The notes under the pieces: model-generated
Databases searched by the model: none
What the model was told of the DNA's origin: nothing
What the model saw: only the letters and a program-made list of their open reading frames with translations
Program-made: the position numbers and the translations under genes
Assembly: GCF_036030735.1 (NCBI RefSeq)
Contig: NZ_CP107928.1
Coordinates: forward strand, 6,014,001 to 6,078,000
Source of the DNA: Streptomyces sp. NBC_00425
GTDB taxonomy: Bacteria; Actinomycetota; Actinomycetes; Streptomycetales; Streptomycetaceae
Reading direction: 5' to 3'
DNA: 64,000 nt
Part shown: positions 27,107 through 37,900 of the stretch, one piece after another
Layout of the letters: every line of letters begins with the position of its first letter
How positions within the stretch are numbered: the first letter of the stretch is position 1

Positions 27107-27769
27107 ATGACGCGCAAACCGTGGGACCTGGCCTTCACCGCCGAGCCGGCGGAGGTTGCAGCCCTTCGCCGGGTAATGCGCCTGCACCTCGGCATCTGGG
27201 GCTTGCACGGGGTCACGGACGAAGCGCAGCTGTGCGTCAGCGAGATGGCGGCCAACGTCATCACGCACGTCGGCCCCGGAACGCCGGCCACACTCGCGGT
27301 GTCGATGAACGGGGTGCATCTGCGCATCGAGGTCCACGATCCTGACACCCGAGCCCTGCCTACGCTCCTTGACGCGAACTCGGACTCGGAGGGCGGGCGA
27401 GGCATGGCCTTGGTCGACGCCGTTGCCGCACGCTGGGGCGTACAGCTCCAGCTCGATCGGAAAGTCACCTGGTGTGAGCTAACGACCGGCCTCACGTCGC
27501 CGAACGGCCATGTCGAAGACCCCGGCGTCCGGCGCGCCGAGGCTCTGTTGGCGTCCTGCCCGGACGGGAAATCGCAACTCCGAGCCGGTCCGGGGAGACT
27601 CGGAAAGGCTGTGAACGAGGATTCGGTGATCACGGCCATCGCGGATTTCCTTCACTGGCTTCGCGCCCACGGTTGCGACGCCGACGAAGCCCTGGACCGT
27701 GCTCAGATGCGCTACGAGGTCGAGCGGGGCAACCGCGGGGACGGGTTCTCACGCGCATCGACCGCCTGA
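27107..27769 (+). CDS. ATP-binding (HATPase_c_2, anti-sigma type) regulator
   Basis: The 220-residue product has an N-terminal GHKL domain of the RsbW/SpoIIAB type: N-box SEMAANVITHVG, VHDPDTR and the G-loop EGGRGMALVDAVA. In Streptomyces such soluble kinases regulate sigma factors or anti-anti-sigma partners. About 100 extra residues follow the usual domain; their end (DSVITAIADFLHWLRAHGCD and DRAQMRYEVE) looks helical and may be a partner-binding module. I chose the ATG at 27107, after GGACAGGACG; ATG 27074 and GTG 27050 are alternatives. Confidence 0.82.
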   Translation: MTRKPWDLAFTAEPAEVAALRRVMRLHLGIWGLHGVTDEAQLCVSEMAANVITHVGPGTPATLAVSMNGVHLRIEVHDPDTRALPTLLDANSDSEGGRGMALVDAVAARWGVQLQLDRKVTWCELTTGLTSPNGHVEDPGVRRAEALLASCPDGKSQLRAGPGRLGKAVNEDSVITAIADFLHWLRAHGCDADEALDRAQMRYEVERGNRGDGFSRASTA

Positions 27770-27901
27770 CGGCGGCCCCGCCGAGAACGTGCGCGGCGAG
27801 CAGAAGTGCATCGTGCAGGCCACCCGACATCCCTGCCCTGGGAGGGCGGGTCTGCATCAGGGCGACAAGCCACTGCTCGCCACCTCACCGCGAATGTTGT
27901 G

Positions 27902-29758
27902 TCAACGCTCCAGGAGGTTCGCGAAGAACCCCACGTCCGGATCCTCTGGAGTGCCGACGAGCAGCGCCCGGTCCAGCAGGACGTTGTTGTGCTCGCAACT
28001 CGTCTCCGGGAGCATCACGCAGGCATGGCAGGCAGCCATGTTCGTGCCACCGACGCCGGACACGCCGCTCTCCATGCAGAGCGGATCCGAGGAGCACCAC
28101 TCGGCACGGCGGACGGCGGAGCGGACCGTCTGATCCAGCAGATGCGGTTCGCCCTGTGCGACCAAGCCGCCGAGGCTGCCCGCAGAGTCGCTCGTCGCCG
28201 TGTAGATCAGGATTCCGGCCATGTCGTCGTCCGCGTACAGACGCTCGCGGAGTGCCGCCGCCGGGTAACCCGCTTCCAGGCTCCACTCGTTGATGAGCAC
28301 ATGGGCAAGCGTGTGGAGCAGCACCATGCGAGGGGAAGCAGGTGACTGGACGGCCTGGTGACGGTCGCCCGCCCTCTCTTCCAACACGCGCTGATGGGCA
28401 TTGCGCAGACGTTTCGCGCGGTCCGCCACGCCGACGGCCCGCTCCCAGGAGTCGAGCCGTTGTTCGTCCAGGCGGAGGAACACTCCCTCGCCACGGACCT
28501 CCATCGCCGGGAGCCACGGCAGAGGGCCGCCGGCGAGCGGCACCTCCTTCGCCTCGGTGGACGAGTCGGGATCGGCGAGCCGGGTGAAGGCCTTCAGAGC
28601 GCGTACCTCGCGAAGCCGTTTGACCAACATCGGGTCGCTGACGCCAAGAGGCTTCAGCATGGCCGTGTCGCCCTCCGGGGGCTCGCAGAGGAACTGCTCG
28701 CCGCGGGTGTGCTCGCTCTCCTCGTTGCCGGCGCGTAGACGCTCGTACTCCTTGTTGCGCAGAGCGCGATAGCGGTGGTCGAAGGTGGGAGCCGTGTCCC
28801 CGTCGGGGTCCTCCTCGAGCTCCGCGTTCAGGAGCGTCATCACCACTTCCAACGGGATGGGCGCCTTGCCTCTGAGGGCGGCCTTCAGATACCCCGCCAC
28901 CTCACTGCGGTCGGCGCACTCGCGCAGCGCGTCCCAGTGTTCGGCGAGCGGGTCCGAACGGCCGTCGCTCCACGGCGGGATGGACAGCGCCGACTTCAAC
29001 ACCGGCTGCCAAACGGTGGAGGAACCGCGCTGGAGGGTACGCAGGGGCAGCCCGCATGTCTCGTTCGCTGAGTTTCCGAGCCAGGGACGAGCACCCTGGC
29101 ACCTGAGTCCGAGGTCCTTGAGTGCCGCCTTGCGGAAGGAACCCTCCATCGAGACCTCGGGTTTGGGGGTGCAGTCGCAGGAGACGACGATCGAGCGGAG
29201 CGAGGACGTACGACCGGACGAACGCAGCTTGAGCCTCCCACCGCACTGCTCGCTGCCGGCCCCCGGTTCGGTGGACCGGTGGACCCAGTGCCAGTACGGG
29301 AACTCGTCGAGGTGCCCGTCTTCGCAGGCGACGACGAAGCGGGAGGGGACCAGGGCGACCTCGCAGGTGCCGCAGGCACTGCGTCCTTCTGGCGGGTTGA
29401 AGTCTCGGTGTCGCTGGAGTTCGGCGCACTCCGGGCAGGAGTGCATCTGAGGGAAGCGCCGGACCCGCATGCCGTCCTTGCTTTCGTCGCCGGACGCGGG
29501 GGGCAGCCGGAAGTAGCCGACGCCGAGGAGGCGAGCCAACCGCCGTTCGTAGATCCGTGGTGCCTCGTCCGTTCGCCAGCTCCTCTCCGCGTCGTCCAGA
29601 CCCGAGACGACGAAGGATTCCTGGTCGACCGCAATGAGCGAGCCGACGCCGTAGGTGGTGATGGCCTGAGCGCGGCGGACCGAGCCCCGCCGGGGCAGGG
29701 TGTGGGCCGGCGCACCGCTTTGGCCTGTGCGTCGGCGGCGGGCGGGGGGCGGGGTCAT
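27902..29758 (-). CDS. drmB: DrmB, DUF1998-domain DISARM protein
   Basis: The product has 618 residues. The N-terminal stretch has TYGVGSLIAVDQ and a Cys-rich region (CPECAEL, ACGTCEVALVPSR, VACEDGHLDEFPYWHW). The C terminus has the DUF1998 core LLHTLAHVLINEWSLEAGYP, YTATSDSAGSLGGL, then Cys pairs and ENHNVLL-like SCEHNNVLLDR. It pairs with DrmA in DISARM, where the two form the DNA-binding and DNA-translocating core. The ATG overlaps the DrmA stop (ATGA), so it is translationally coupled and is the last gene of the leftward operon. Confidence 0.92.
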   Translation of the reverse strand: MTPPPARRRRTGQSGAPAHTLPRRGSVRRAQAITTYGVGSLIAVDQESFVVSGLDDAERSWRTDEAPRIYERRLARLLGVGYFRLPPASGDESKDGMRVRRFPQMHSCPECAELQRHRDFNPPEGRSACGTCEVALVPSRFVVACEDGHLDEFPYWHWVHRSTEPGAGSEQCGGRLKLRSSGRTSSLRSIVVSCDCTPKPEVSMEGSFRKAALKDLGLRCQGARPWLGNSANETCGLPLRTLQRGSSTVWQPVLKSALSIPPWSDGRSDPLAEHWDALRECADRSEVAGYLKAALRGKAPIPLEVVMTLLNAELEEDPDGDTAPTFDHRYRALRNKEYERLRAGNEESEHTRGEQFLCEPPEGDTAMLKPLGVSDPMLVKRLREVRALKAFTRLADPDSSTEAKEVPLAGGPLPWLPAMEVRGEGVFLRLDEQRLDSWERAVGVADRAKRLRNAHQRVLEERAGDRHQAVQSPASPRMVLLHTLAHVLINEWSLEAGYPAAALRERLYADDDMAGILIYTATSDSAGSLGGLVAQGEPHLLDQTVRSAVRRAEWCSSDPLCMESGVSGVGGTNMAACHACVMLPETSCEHNNVLLDRALLVGTPEDPDVGFFANLLER

Positions 29759-32700
29759 CGGTTTCCCTCCATGAACAGTGCGGACTCGGCGTCGACGTCG
29801 CGCAGGCTCCACAGCGTGGGCCATGCCTCGGGGCCGTCGGTCTCGTCGTCGTACGACTTCAGGATCGAGGGCGAGCGGTTGCCTCGCTGAGGTTCGAAGA
29901 GCAGGCCGCTGTGTCGGTCGGCCTCGTCGCGCCACCAGGTCAGGAACTCGTCGAACGTCAGGGACACGGCAGTGGTCTCCTTGCTGTCGACTGTTCCGAC
30001 ACGGTCGAGGATGACGTCCTTCACCTTGTTCTCGAGTACTTCCACGTACGACTCGACCTTGGCGGCACCGTCGTTGGGACGGGCGGCCGGGATCAGGATG
30101 CGGGCCAGAGCCACGATCACCGCGTGCAGGCCCCGGTCGCGGGCGCGCGCGGAGAACGGGGTCACCGAGGTCGACTCGACCTCCCGGTAGAGAGCCGAGT
30201 GAAAGTGTTGGAAGCTCTCGTAGTGCGAACGGTCGCGGGAGCGGGTGGAGTTGAGCATTACCGCCACCAGACCAGGGTGTGCGCGACCGACGCGGCTGGT
30301 GGCCTGGATGTACTCCGCCGTGGTCTGCGGCTGGCCCATCACGGCCATGAGGCCGAGACGGTCGACGTCCACGCCGACCGCGATCATGTTGGTGGCGAGC
30401 AGGACATCAACGGCGTCCTCGTCGGGGTATCGCTTCTCGATGCGCTTGAGTCGGGTCGGGATCTCGCTGGCGTCGACACGACTCGTCAGCTCCGAGTAGT
30501 TGGGGATCGGTCGGACCTCCTTCCCCTCGCGCTCGGCGAGCAGCTCCAGGTACGCCACCACGTCGTCGTGGACCTGTAGTTCCGCAGCCGAGAGCAGCCG
30601 CAGGCTGTTGAAGTAGCCGACGAGGCTCCAGTACGTGTCCTTCACCCTGTCGTCCTCGGTGTCCGCGTGCATCGCCCGGTGCAGCAGGGTGGCGTACGTG
30701 CGGATCAGCAGCGTGGACTGGCTGGTACCGGGAGCCAGGAGGCCGACGTAGCGGCGAGTCGCCTTTTCCTCGCGAGGCGTCTCCACGGCGAACCACGAGT
30801 CGCGGGCGTCCAGGCCGGCGGGCGGGAACTGTCGTACGCCCCGGGCGAAGAGGTGCCTGCCCTGGTCGGAGGCGCGACGGATGGTCGCGGTGGAGGCGAT
30901 GACCTTGGGCTTGTTCGCAAGGGCGTCCACCGCCGTCTCGTAGAGGCCGGTCAGGGTTCCCAGCGGGCCGGAGATCAGGTGGAGTTCGTCCTGGACGATC
31001 AGCTCGGGCGGCGGAGTGGGGTCGTCGGTGTCGTCCAGGTTGAACAGCGCAGCGGTGGCCGGGCGCCAAGGCATCGACGCGAACTTGTCGACGGTGGCGA
31101 TCACCAGCGTCGGCCGTGCCGCGTACACCGCCTCGTCGACCAGGTGGACGGGCAGCCCGTCGCCGAAGTCGCAGTCTTGGGCAGGGCAACGGACGAACAT
31201 CCGCCGGGCTTCGACGTCGACGCTGTAGTCGCGCGCGTCGAGGCGCTCGCCGCACCAGGGACATGCGTGCAACTGGACGGGGTTCTCCCTGGCGAGGCTC
31301 TTGCCGAGGTTCCGTTGCAGCTCGACGAGCTTCTCGTCGGCCTTGGCCAGCAGGTTGGGGGTGGCCGAACGGCCCACCCACATGCCGACGGAGAACTCCT
31401 CCGTGCCCAGTTCCGGCGTACGGCGGCGCAGTTGTTCCATCGCACAGAACAGGATCGCCGCACGCTCGAACTGCTGAAGGGTGAGCAGTCGCAGCGTGTA
31501 CCGCATGATGACCGTGACCCCACCGCCGGTCGCTCCCTTACGGATACGGCGCAGGAACGACGTGAGCGCGATCAGGCCGAGATAGGCCTCCGTCTTGCCA
31601 CCACCCGTGGGGAACCAGAGCAGGTCGGAGAGCTTGCGATCGTCGTGGCCCGGGTCGTCGACCCCGGCCAGGCAGAGCAGCACGAACGCGATCTGGAACG
31701 GGCGCCACCGGCCCTTGGCCAGGTCGGGCGTACCGACCCGCCCCTTCCGCACCCATTCGCTGCGGGCGCGCTGGTCGGCCATGACACGGTTGGCCAGCCG
31801 GAACGCCCGCATCACGTCGGGCTTGGTCCGCAGCAGTTCGATGCCCTCCCGGATGCGGCCGAGAGCCTCGTGGCAGGCTGTCACCTGCTTCTGCGCGGGC
31901 TCCTCGTGGTGCGTGCCGGCCAGGCCCGCGGCCTCGTCCCGCTTGCGGTCGATCCACCGCTCGTACCCCGAGGCGAGATTCTCCAGCGCGGCCAGGATCT
32001 CGGTGTCGGGCTTCTCCGCCAGCCCCAGCATGGACAGTGCCGAGCTGTCGATCTCGGGGTTGGAGTCGGTGAGCAGCACCTCGACGGACGGTACGAACTG
32101 GCTGCGTACCTCGGGGACGCCGCCTTCGTTCGTGTCGGTCACCCCGATGGGCGACGGCGTCCAGTCCCATTCCGCTGAGCAGCCGTGCCCGACGGCGAAA
32201 GTCGGTGCGTGCCGGTGCAGCAGCCGGCTCATGGCGATCTCCGGGTCGTGGGAGGCTGTCCTGGCGGAGCGTTCCACGAACGCGGTGGAACCGTCGGCGG
32301 CGCGGACCCGAAGACCGCACTGGAACAGGGAGAACGCGTCTTTCAGGTCGTACTTGCCGACCTGTTCCGCGTTGATCAGGGTCACCGTGACGCTGACCAT
32401 TCCTCGTGGATCGGCGCGACGAACGATCGCGTGCAGGTCGACCTTTCTGTCGGCGTGCAGCCGAGCCCGTACACCGCTGCCCGGCACGGTGACGTCGATC
32501 GTGTAGTCCGGGAGGTCGAGTTCCTCCCGCCGCCAGTGCTCCCGCTGGGCGGACAGGGTGCGGGCCTCGGCCCTGCGTGCTTCGACCGGCCTTCCTTCCG
32601 CGTCGGTGGGACGGTACGCGGCGGCGCGCGACGAGACCACGATCCTCTTGCTTGTCTTCGGGTCGACCGCAAAGGTCAGACCCATGGAGGAGGGCCGACG

Positions 32701-33015
32701 GTCTCCGGGCCGCCCCGGGTCCCGCTCCGCGCCGGACTCCTCCACGCTGTCGCGGGTGAGTACGGGAGCGGCGTCCAAGCCGTCCTGCTCCGCGGCCTCT
32801 TCCTTGCGCGCCTCCGTCGCGCCCGTGTCCGCCGAACCCGGGTACAACACCCCGGTCGGGTAGCGGTCGACGGGCGTGTCCTGGGTGAGGATCTCGTTCC
32901 GCTCGTCCTTGTCCGCGTCCTCGGCGGGGCCGAGGAGCTCGCGGCGGAGCCCCACGAGGAGATCTTCGTCTCGCACGCGGTAGTGCTCGGCGTGCCTGTC
33001 CGCCCCGTTCGTCAC
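29755..33015 (-). CDS. drmA: DrmA, DISARM SF2 helicase
   Basis: The 1086-residue helicase has Walker A in WFPTGGGKTEAYLGL (about 467-475), a DEAH-like box VQDELHLISGPLG (about 675), STAT motif III, and motifs V-VI NMIAVGVDVDRLGLM with QATSRVGR (about 908). Zinc-type Cys pairs (CPWCGE, CPAQDC) lie between the Walker A and B motifs. The large N-terminal region is DrmA-specific. It starts at a GTG overlapping the previous stop (GTGA). DrmA moves along DNA and works with DrmB to recognise and restrict incoming DNA. Confidence 0.92.
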   Translation of the reverse strand: MTNGADRHAEHYRVRDEDLLVGLRRELLGPAEDADKDERNEILTQDTPVDRYPTGVLYPGSADTGATEARKEEAAEQDGLDAAPVLTRDSVEESGAERDPGRPGDRRPSSMGLTFAVDPKTSKRIVVSSRAAAYRPTDAEGRPVEARRAEARTLSAQREHWRREELDLPDYTIDVTVPGSGVRARLHADRKVDLHAIVRRADPRGMVSVTVTLINAEQVGKYDLKDAFSLFQCGLRVRAADGSTAFVERSARTASHDPEIAMSRLLHRHAPTFAVGHGCSAEWDWTPSPIGVTDTNEGGVPEVRSQFVPSVEVLLTDSNPEIDSSALSMLGLAEKPDTEILAALENLASGYERWIDRKRDEAAGLAGTHHEEPAQKQVTACHEALGRIREGIELLRTKPDVMRAFRLANRVMADQRARSEWVRKGRVGTPDLAKGRWRPFQIAFVLLCLAGVDDPGHDDRKLSDLLWFPTGGGKTEAYLGLIALTSFLRRIRKGATGGGVTVIMRYTLRLLTLQQFERAAILFCAMEQLRRRTPELGTEEFSVGMWVGRSATPNLLAKADEKLVELQRNLGKSLARENPVQLHACPWCGERLDARDYSVDVEARRMFVRCPAQDCDFGDGLPVHLVDEAVYAARPTLVIATVDKFASMPWRPATAALFNLDDTDDPTPPPELIVQDELHLISGPLGTLTGLYETAVDALANKPKVIASTATIRRASDQGRHLFARGVRQFPPAGLDARDSWFAVETPREEKATRRYVGLLAPGTSQSTLLIRTYATLLHRAMHADTEDDRVKDTYWSLVGYFNSLRLLSAAELQVHDDVVAYLELLAEREGKEVRPIPNYSELTSRVDASEIPTRLKRIEKRYPDEDAVDVLLATNMIAVGVDVDRLGLMAVMGQPQTTAEYIQATSRVGRAHPGLVAVMLNSTRSRDRSHYESFQHFHSALYREVESTSVTPFSARARDRGLHAVIVALARILIPAARPNDGAAKVESYVEVLENKVKDVILDRVGTVDSKETTAVSLTFDEFLTWWRDEADRHSGLLFEPQRGNRSPSILKSYDDETDGPEAWPTLWSLRDVDAESALFMEGNR

Positions 33016-34916
33016 GTGTTCCGCTCCTCGTCGTGGTTCGTCCACCGGTACCGTCCGATGCCGGTGATCCTGGGGGCGATCCACACGCCCCGGTCGCCGA
33101 GACCGGCGTTGGCGCCGGCGGCGGTGCTGCCCGTCACGGTTTCCGTGGTGTCGATCCGCAGGCCGTGAATCTCGGCAGGCCAGGACGGATCCCACGTTCT
33201 GCTCACCTTCTGCACGCGGAACAGGTCCTCGCGGAATCGCCGCGAGGCCTCGCCGATCTCCCGCCCTTCGTGCAGCAGGGCGTAGGGCGGGCTCTGACGC
33301 TCGCCCATCTGCATGTCGTGCCGCTTGCGCAGCATCACGGCGTGCCCGGGTGCGACCCGTTCCAAAAGGTACGACTGGATGTCGCGGGCGCCCCCCTCGG
33401 CTCCCGGCGGGTCGTCCCGATCCACGTCGCCCGCCTCGGCGACGATGCCGAATCGCTTGTACGACTGCCAGCCGCCGAGATAGCGCCGGCCGTCGCCCCG
33501 GCTGTCCGTTCGCCTGAAGTGCGGCAGTTTCGGGGGATTCGCGTGATACAGGTCCTGTCGGGCGCGGGTCATCGCCACGTAGAGGGCACGCGCCTCGGCG
33601 GGCAGATCCAGGTCGGCCGCGTACCGGCGGTGGAGTTCCTCGGCGCTGGGAGGGGCCAGAAGGATCACCTGGTCGAACTCCAGTCCCTTGGCCCGGTGGA
33701 CGGTCGAGACGACGATCCGGGAGGGTTCGGGATCGGCCGCCTCGTCGGGGAACCTGCCGCCCGCGACGGCGTGCCGCAGTCGGTCGAGGTCGAGCACGCC
33801 CCCCGCGGGCCCGCGGGCCACCCGCCGCAGGACGGGCCACAGCATCGACACGTCCGGTTCGAACGACATGGGTATCTCGGCGAGCAGGGTCCGGAACCGG
33901 TCCTCGGTGAGAGCGGTCGCGTCGGTACGACGCAGCAACTCGCCCACCCAGTACGGCACAGGACGTTCTTCGAGCGGACGCCGCAACCGGTGTTCGACGC
34001 CGTGCGCGTGCAGCAGCTCGGCGACCACCAAGGCCTCCCGGTTGTCGCGGGTGAGGATCGCGCATGTGTCGGACAGATCGCGCAGCCCGGACAGGGTGAA
34101 CTCGTCGTCGAGGTCGCCGATCCCGTTCGCCGGGTCCAGAAGCAGGTCGCGCAACTCGCCGTAGAGCGCGCCGGCCTCGTCCCGATCGGTGAGCCGTTGG
34201 AGACGCGGACCGTGCGCCAGTGCCACCCGGGCCTCGTCGGTTGTGGCCCGGAAGTTGCCGGTGAGCTCCAACTCCACCAGGTCGTCGGGGTAGGAGACGC
34301 GCAACCAGTCGAAGAACCGGCCGGTCTCGTCCAGCCGTTCGTCGCGGTCGGCGATCTGGAACCCGTACACGGACTGGGCCATGTCCCCGACCACCGTGAA
34401 ACCGCAACTGTCCCGGTAACGGTCGAGCAGCGTCTCCACCAGTTCGCGACGCACGCCCAGCAGATCCTGTGCCTCGTCCACGACGACGTGGGAGGGCGGA
34501 TCGGAGTCGCCGATCTCCAGGGCTCCCTTCTCCACCGCGTCGACCGCCGCGGCGATCCGCTCGTCGAAGGTCGTGCCACCCCAGTCCCCGTCCGGACGGG
34601 CCCGGGCGAGCACTCCGTACGCCCAGGCGTCGAAGGTCTGCGCCCGGACCCGGCGGGCCCGTTCCCCGTGCCGGGTGATCCGCTCGCGCAGTTCGCGGGC
34701 GGCCGCCCGGGAGAAGGTCAGGACCAGGATCTCGGCGGCTTCCAACGCCTCCTCCGGATCCTCGTGGCCGCACAGCGCGTCCAGCCGGCGCACCAGCGTG
34801 TGTGTCTTGCCGGCCCCGGCTCCTGCTGTCACCAACACCCTTGCACCCCAGGGCTGTTCCACGACGATCCGCTGCTCGTCCGTGAGCGGGGGGCTGCCCA
34901 GATAGGGCTCGGTCAC
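33012..34916 (-). CDS. UvrD/PcrA-like SF1 helicase
   Basis: The 634-residue protein has Walker A AGAGAGKT (about 31-38), Walker B VVVDEAQD, motif III GDMAQSVYGF, motif V STVHRAKGLEFDQVIL and motif VI LYVAMTRARQDLY. It is smaller than housekeeping UvrD, with a C-terminal extension (residues 520-634) of unknown fold. It starts at a GTG overlapping the previous stop (GTGA). UvrD-like helicases occur in several anti-phage operons, where they may unwind or process DNA; that is the likely role here. Confidence 0.92.
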   Translation of the reverse strand: MTEPYLGSPPLTDEQRIVVEQPWGARVLVTAGAGAGKTHTLVRRLDALCGHEDPEEALEAAEILVLTFSRAAARELRERITRHGERARRVRAQTFDAWAYGVLARARPDGDWGGTTFDERIAAAVDAVEKGALEIGDSDPPSHVVVDEAQDLLGVRRELVETLLDRYRDSCGFTVVGDMAQSVYGFQIADRDERLDETGRFFDWLRVSYPDDLVELELTGNFRATTDEARVALAHGPRLQRLTDRDEAGALYGELRDLLLDPANGIGDLDDEFTLSGLRDLSDTCAILTRDNREALVVAELLHAHGVEHRLRRPLEERPVPYWVGELLRRTDATALTEDRFRTLLAEIPMSFEPDVSMLWPVLRRVARGPAGGVLDLDRLRHAVAGGRFPDEAADPEPSRIVVSTVHRAKGLEFDQVILLAPPSAEELHRRYAADLDLPAEARALYVAMTRARQDLYHANPPKLPHFRRTDSRGDGRRYLGGWQSYKRFGIVAEAGDVDRDDPPGAEGGARDIQSYLLERVAPGHAVMLRKRHDMQMGERQSPPYALLHEGREIGEASRRFREDLFRVQKVSRTWDPSWPAEIHGLRIDTTETVTGSTAAGANAGLGDRGVWIAPRITGIGRYRWTNHDEERNT

Positions 34917-37900
34917 TTTCGGCTCCAGAGGTGCTCGAACTGGGTGAACGCGAGCTGGGTGTCGAAGTTGGCGATGTTGTCGCTGACGTTGAGGATCAGG
35001 CAGGTGGGCTTTCCACCGTTCTTCGGGCCGCGCAGACCGCGACCGATCATCTGCTGGTAGACGTTGGTGCTGTAAACCGGGCGTGCCACAACCACGACTC
35101 GGGTGGCGGGGGCGTCGAACCCCTGAGTCAGCACCCCGTAGTTGGTGAGCACGCGGATGCGCCCCTCGCGGAAGTCGTCGATGCGCCTACGACGGTCCGG
35201 CATGCTGCTGGTCGAGTCGACGGCCGCGGAGGCAACCCCCCGGTCGTTCAACAAGGCGGCCAACGAGTTGGCGTGGTCGACGGAGGTCGCGAACAGCAGA
35301 GTCGGCCAGTCCTCGGGGAGACCGGCCACCTCCTCGACGATACGGAGGCTGCGCGCGTGGTCCTCCACCAGGCGCTGCTCGGCCGAGCTGGAGAGCATGG
35401 CCATGCGGTCCGCCTGGACCTTCTCGTCACTGGTCAGCTCGATGCTGCCGCCCTCCAGGGTGCGGTGCTCGACCTGGGCGAGCATGCCCCACTCCTGGAG
35501 ATCTCGGTAAGGGTCGCCCGAGGGGAAGACGCCTTCGTCCAGACGTCGTCGGCCGAAGCGTCCCACCAGACGGCTGGTCTCCTCCTCGTTGTTGTTACGG
35601 AACGGGGTGGCGGTCAGACCGAGCAGATGCCGTCGGGTCTCGTACTGCGTTAGCCCCAACATCCCGAGGATGGCGGTGTATCGCGGTGAGATCGCGGTGT
35701 GCGCCTCGTCCACGATGACCAAGGAGGCCTTCCGCAGCCACTCGTAGGCGTCGCCGTCCAGGCACCGCTCCAGCTTGGCGTCGGTGGCCACCACCAGATG
35801 CGGGTGCCCCTGGACGTCACCGGCCTCGTTGCCTCCCAAGAGCCGGCTGATCGTGAGCGGGCGTTCCGCACCTACCTTGCCCCAGACGAACTTCCAGCTC
35901 TGCACGGCCTGCTCGCACAGCTCTTCGGTCTGCGCGATCCACAGCAGCGGCCCCTCCAGATCGCCCACCCGCTTCACCCAGCGGATCACGGCCTCGGCGG
36001 TGACCCGGGTCTTGCCCGCACCGGTGGGCAGGGACAGCATGGCCCGCTGCGGCGCCAGTCGGTCGAGCAGGGTGGTGATGTTCCGGACCAGATCCTCCTG
36101 GTAGTCGTGGAGTGCGGGGAAGTCCCGCGGCCCGTCGACAGTCTCGGAGGCCGGCGGGGACGGCGTGCGGGAGCCCGCGAAGGTCATCGGCAAGCCGAGA
36201 CCGGACACGAACGAGATCGCCGCCGCCGAACCCCCGTAACCGACAGGCGCGTTGGGGAAACGGCCCTGGATGTCACGGGCGTGGTGATGCAGCACCCTGT
36301 CGCCGCGCGCGTTGAATGCCATCTGCGCGACCCGGTGTGCGGACGGCACCGTGCCCCCCGTCGCCTCCGCCTCGGCATCCAGCAGACCGTCCGGCAGCCC
36401 CGACCGGAGAGCCTCGGCGCCGATCAGCAACTCGATCTTGGTGACCACGTCCGTCGCGTCGCGCACGGCCTTCACCGCGGCTTGGACCGCGCTGTCCCGT
36501 GCCATCTGTTCCTCACGCTCCAGGACCGCCCGGCAGCCGCTCGCACCCAGTCCGAGTTCCAGCTCACGGTCGATCAGACGGAGCATCGGCTCCCGCTCCA
36601 GGGGGATTAGGACCTTGACCGTGTTCCCCTGGCGGACCGCGTCGAGTGCGCGGGACTTGGTGCCGTTGTCCGTCCGGGTCACCTCCTCCAACTTCGTGCA
36701 CCGCTGCACCAGAGCGCCGCGCGTGACGCTGCCGAGCCGCTGGCGCAGCGCCGGGTACAGCTCGACGAGCGGGACCGGTTCGCCTTCCGGGACCTCACGG
36801 GTCTCACGGGTGATCGCACCCTTGTAGGACCTCATGCCCCACTGCTCGATCATCAGATCGGCGTCGGCGGCCGTCCCCACGAGCAGTGCGGGGAGCTGCT
36901 CCGCACGCAGGGCACGGTACTCGGAGGCGCCGACGGCGACGACGATCTCGTCATCGGGGCGAGTGCTCCAGCTGTCTCCGATCCGACAGCGGGTCAGGGA
37001 ATCCTCGGGGAAGGCCGCACCGAGCCGAGTGAGCATCACGTACGTGTTGCCGACGAACCTGTCGTCCTCGCTGCGGGTCAGCTCCAGCAGGAGCGGCGCC
37101 CAGAGCTCGGCCGGTACGTCGTCGACCGTGGTCGGCAACCGCAGTTTTCTGGCCTTCTCGGGGGACAGGTCGGCCACCGGCAGGATGTCGCGGTAGGAGG
37201 CCAGTTGAGGCCCGACCGCTTCTGCCAGCGGCTTGACCCCCCGGGAGGTGAGGACCGTGCCGTGCTTCCTGAGCATCCAGCGGATCGGCGACTCGACGGC
37301 CTGCCGGGTGCTCGACTGTGCGCCGATCTGACGCGTCCAGTTGTCCACCACCGCGTCGTCCGGCAGGGCTTTGAGGAAGGCGGCGCGGGATTCCTCCGAA
37401 AGCGAGGGGAACAGGTGCAGCGGTCCGCCGATGGGCGCTCCCTCCACCTTCAATCGGTTGAGGGTGGGCCTGGGGGCACGCTTGTCCAGCCCGTGCAGGT
37501 AGGTCGCGTGGACCGCCTCCCGGTACTCCTCGAACCAGGCCTCGCCCTCGGGCCGTGCCGTCGTGGGCCGTTCCCTCGGCCCTACCTGGCGGAACACCGC
37601 GATGTCGTCGGAGTGGAAGCGCATGTCGACGGCGACGCGCGGGTCACGCTCGGCGCTCACCACCGCGCCCGGCAGCATGCAGTCGCGCAGTGGCCGGAAC
37701 CTCCCGTCGGCCGTCCGCACCCGCAAGGTCCGGGGGACGTCCGGTACGTGTTGGAGCACGGTGTCGATCAGCCGGTGGCCGCCGGCTTGACGGAAGAGGT
37801 TCCAGAAGCGCTCCCAGTCAGCGTCGCCGTAGCCGTCGAGGCCGCGGTCGAGGACGCTGACGAAACGGCCCTCCACATCGGCCTCGCGAATACCGAGCGC

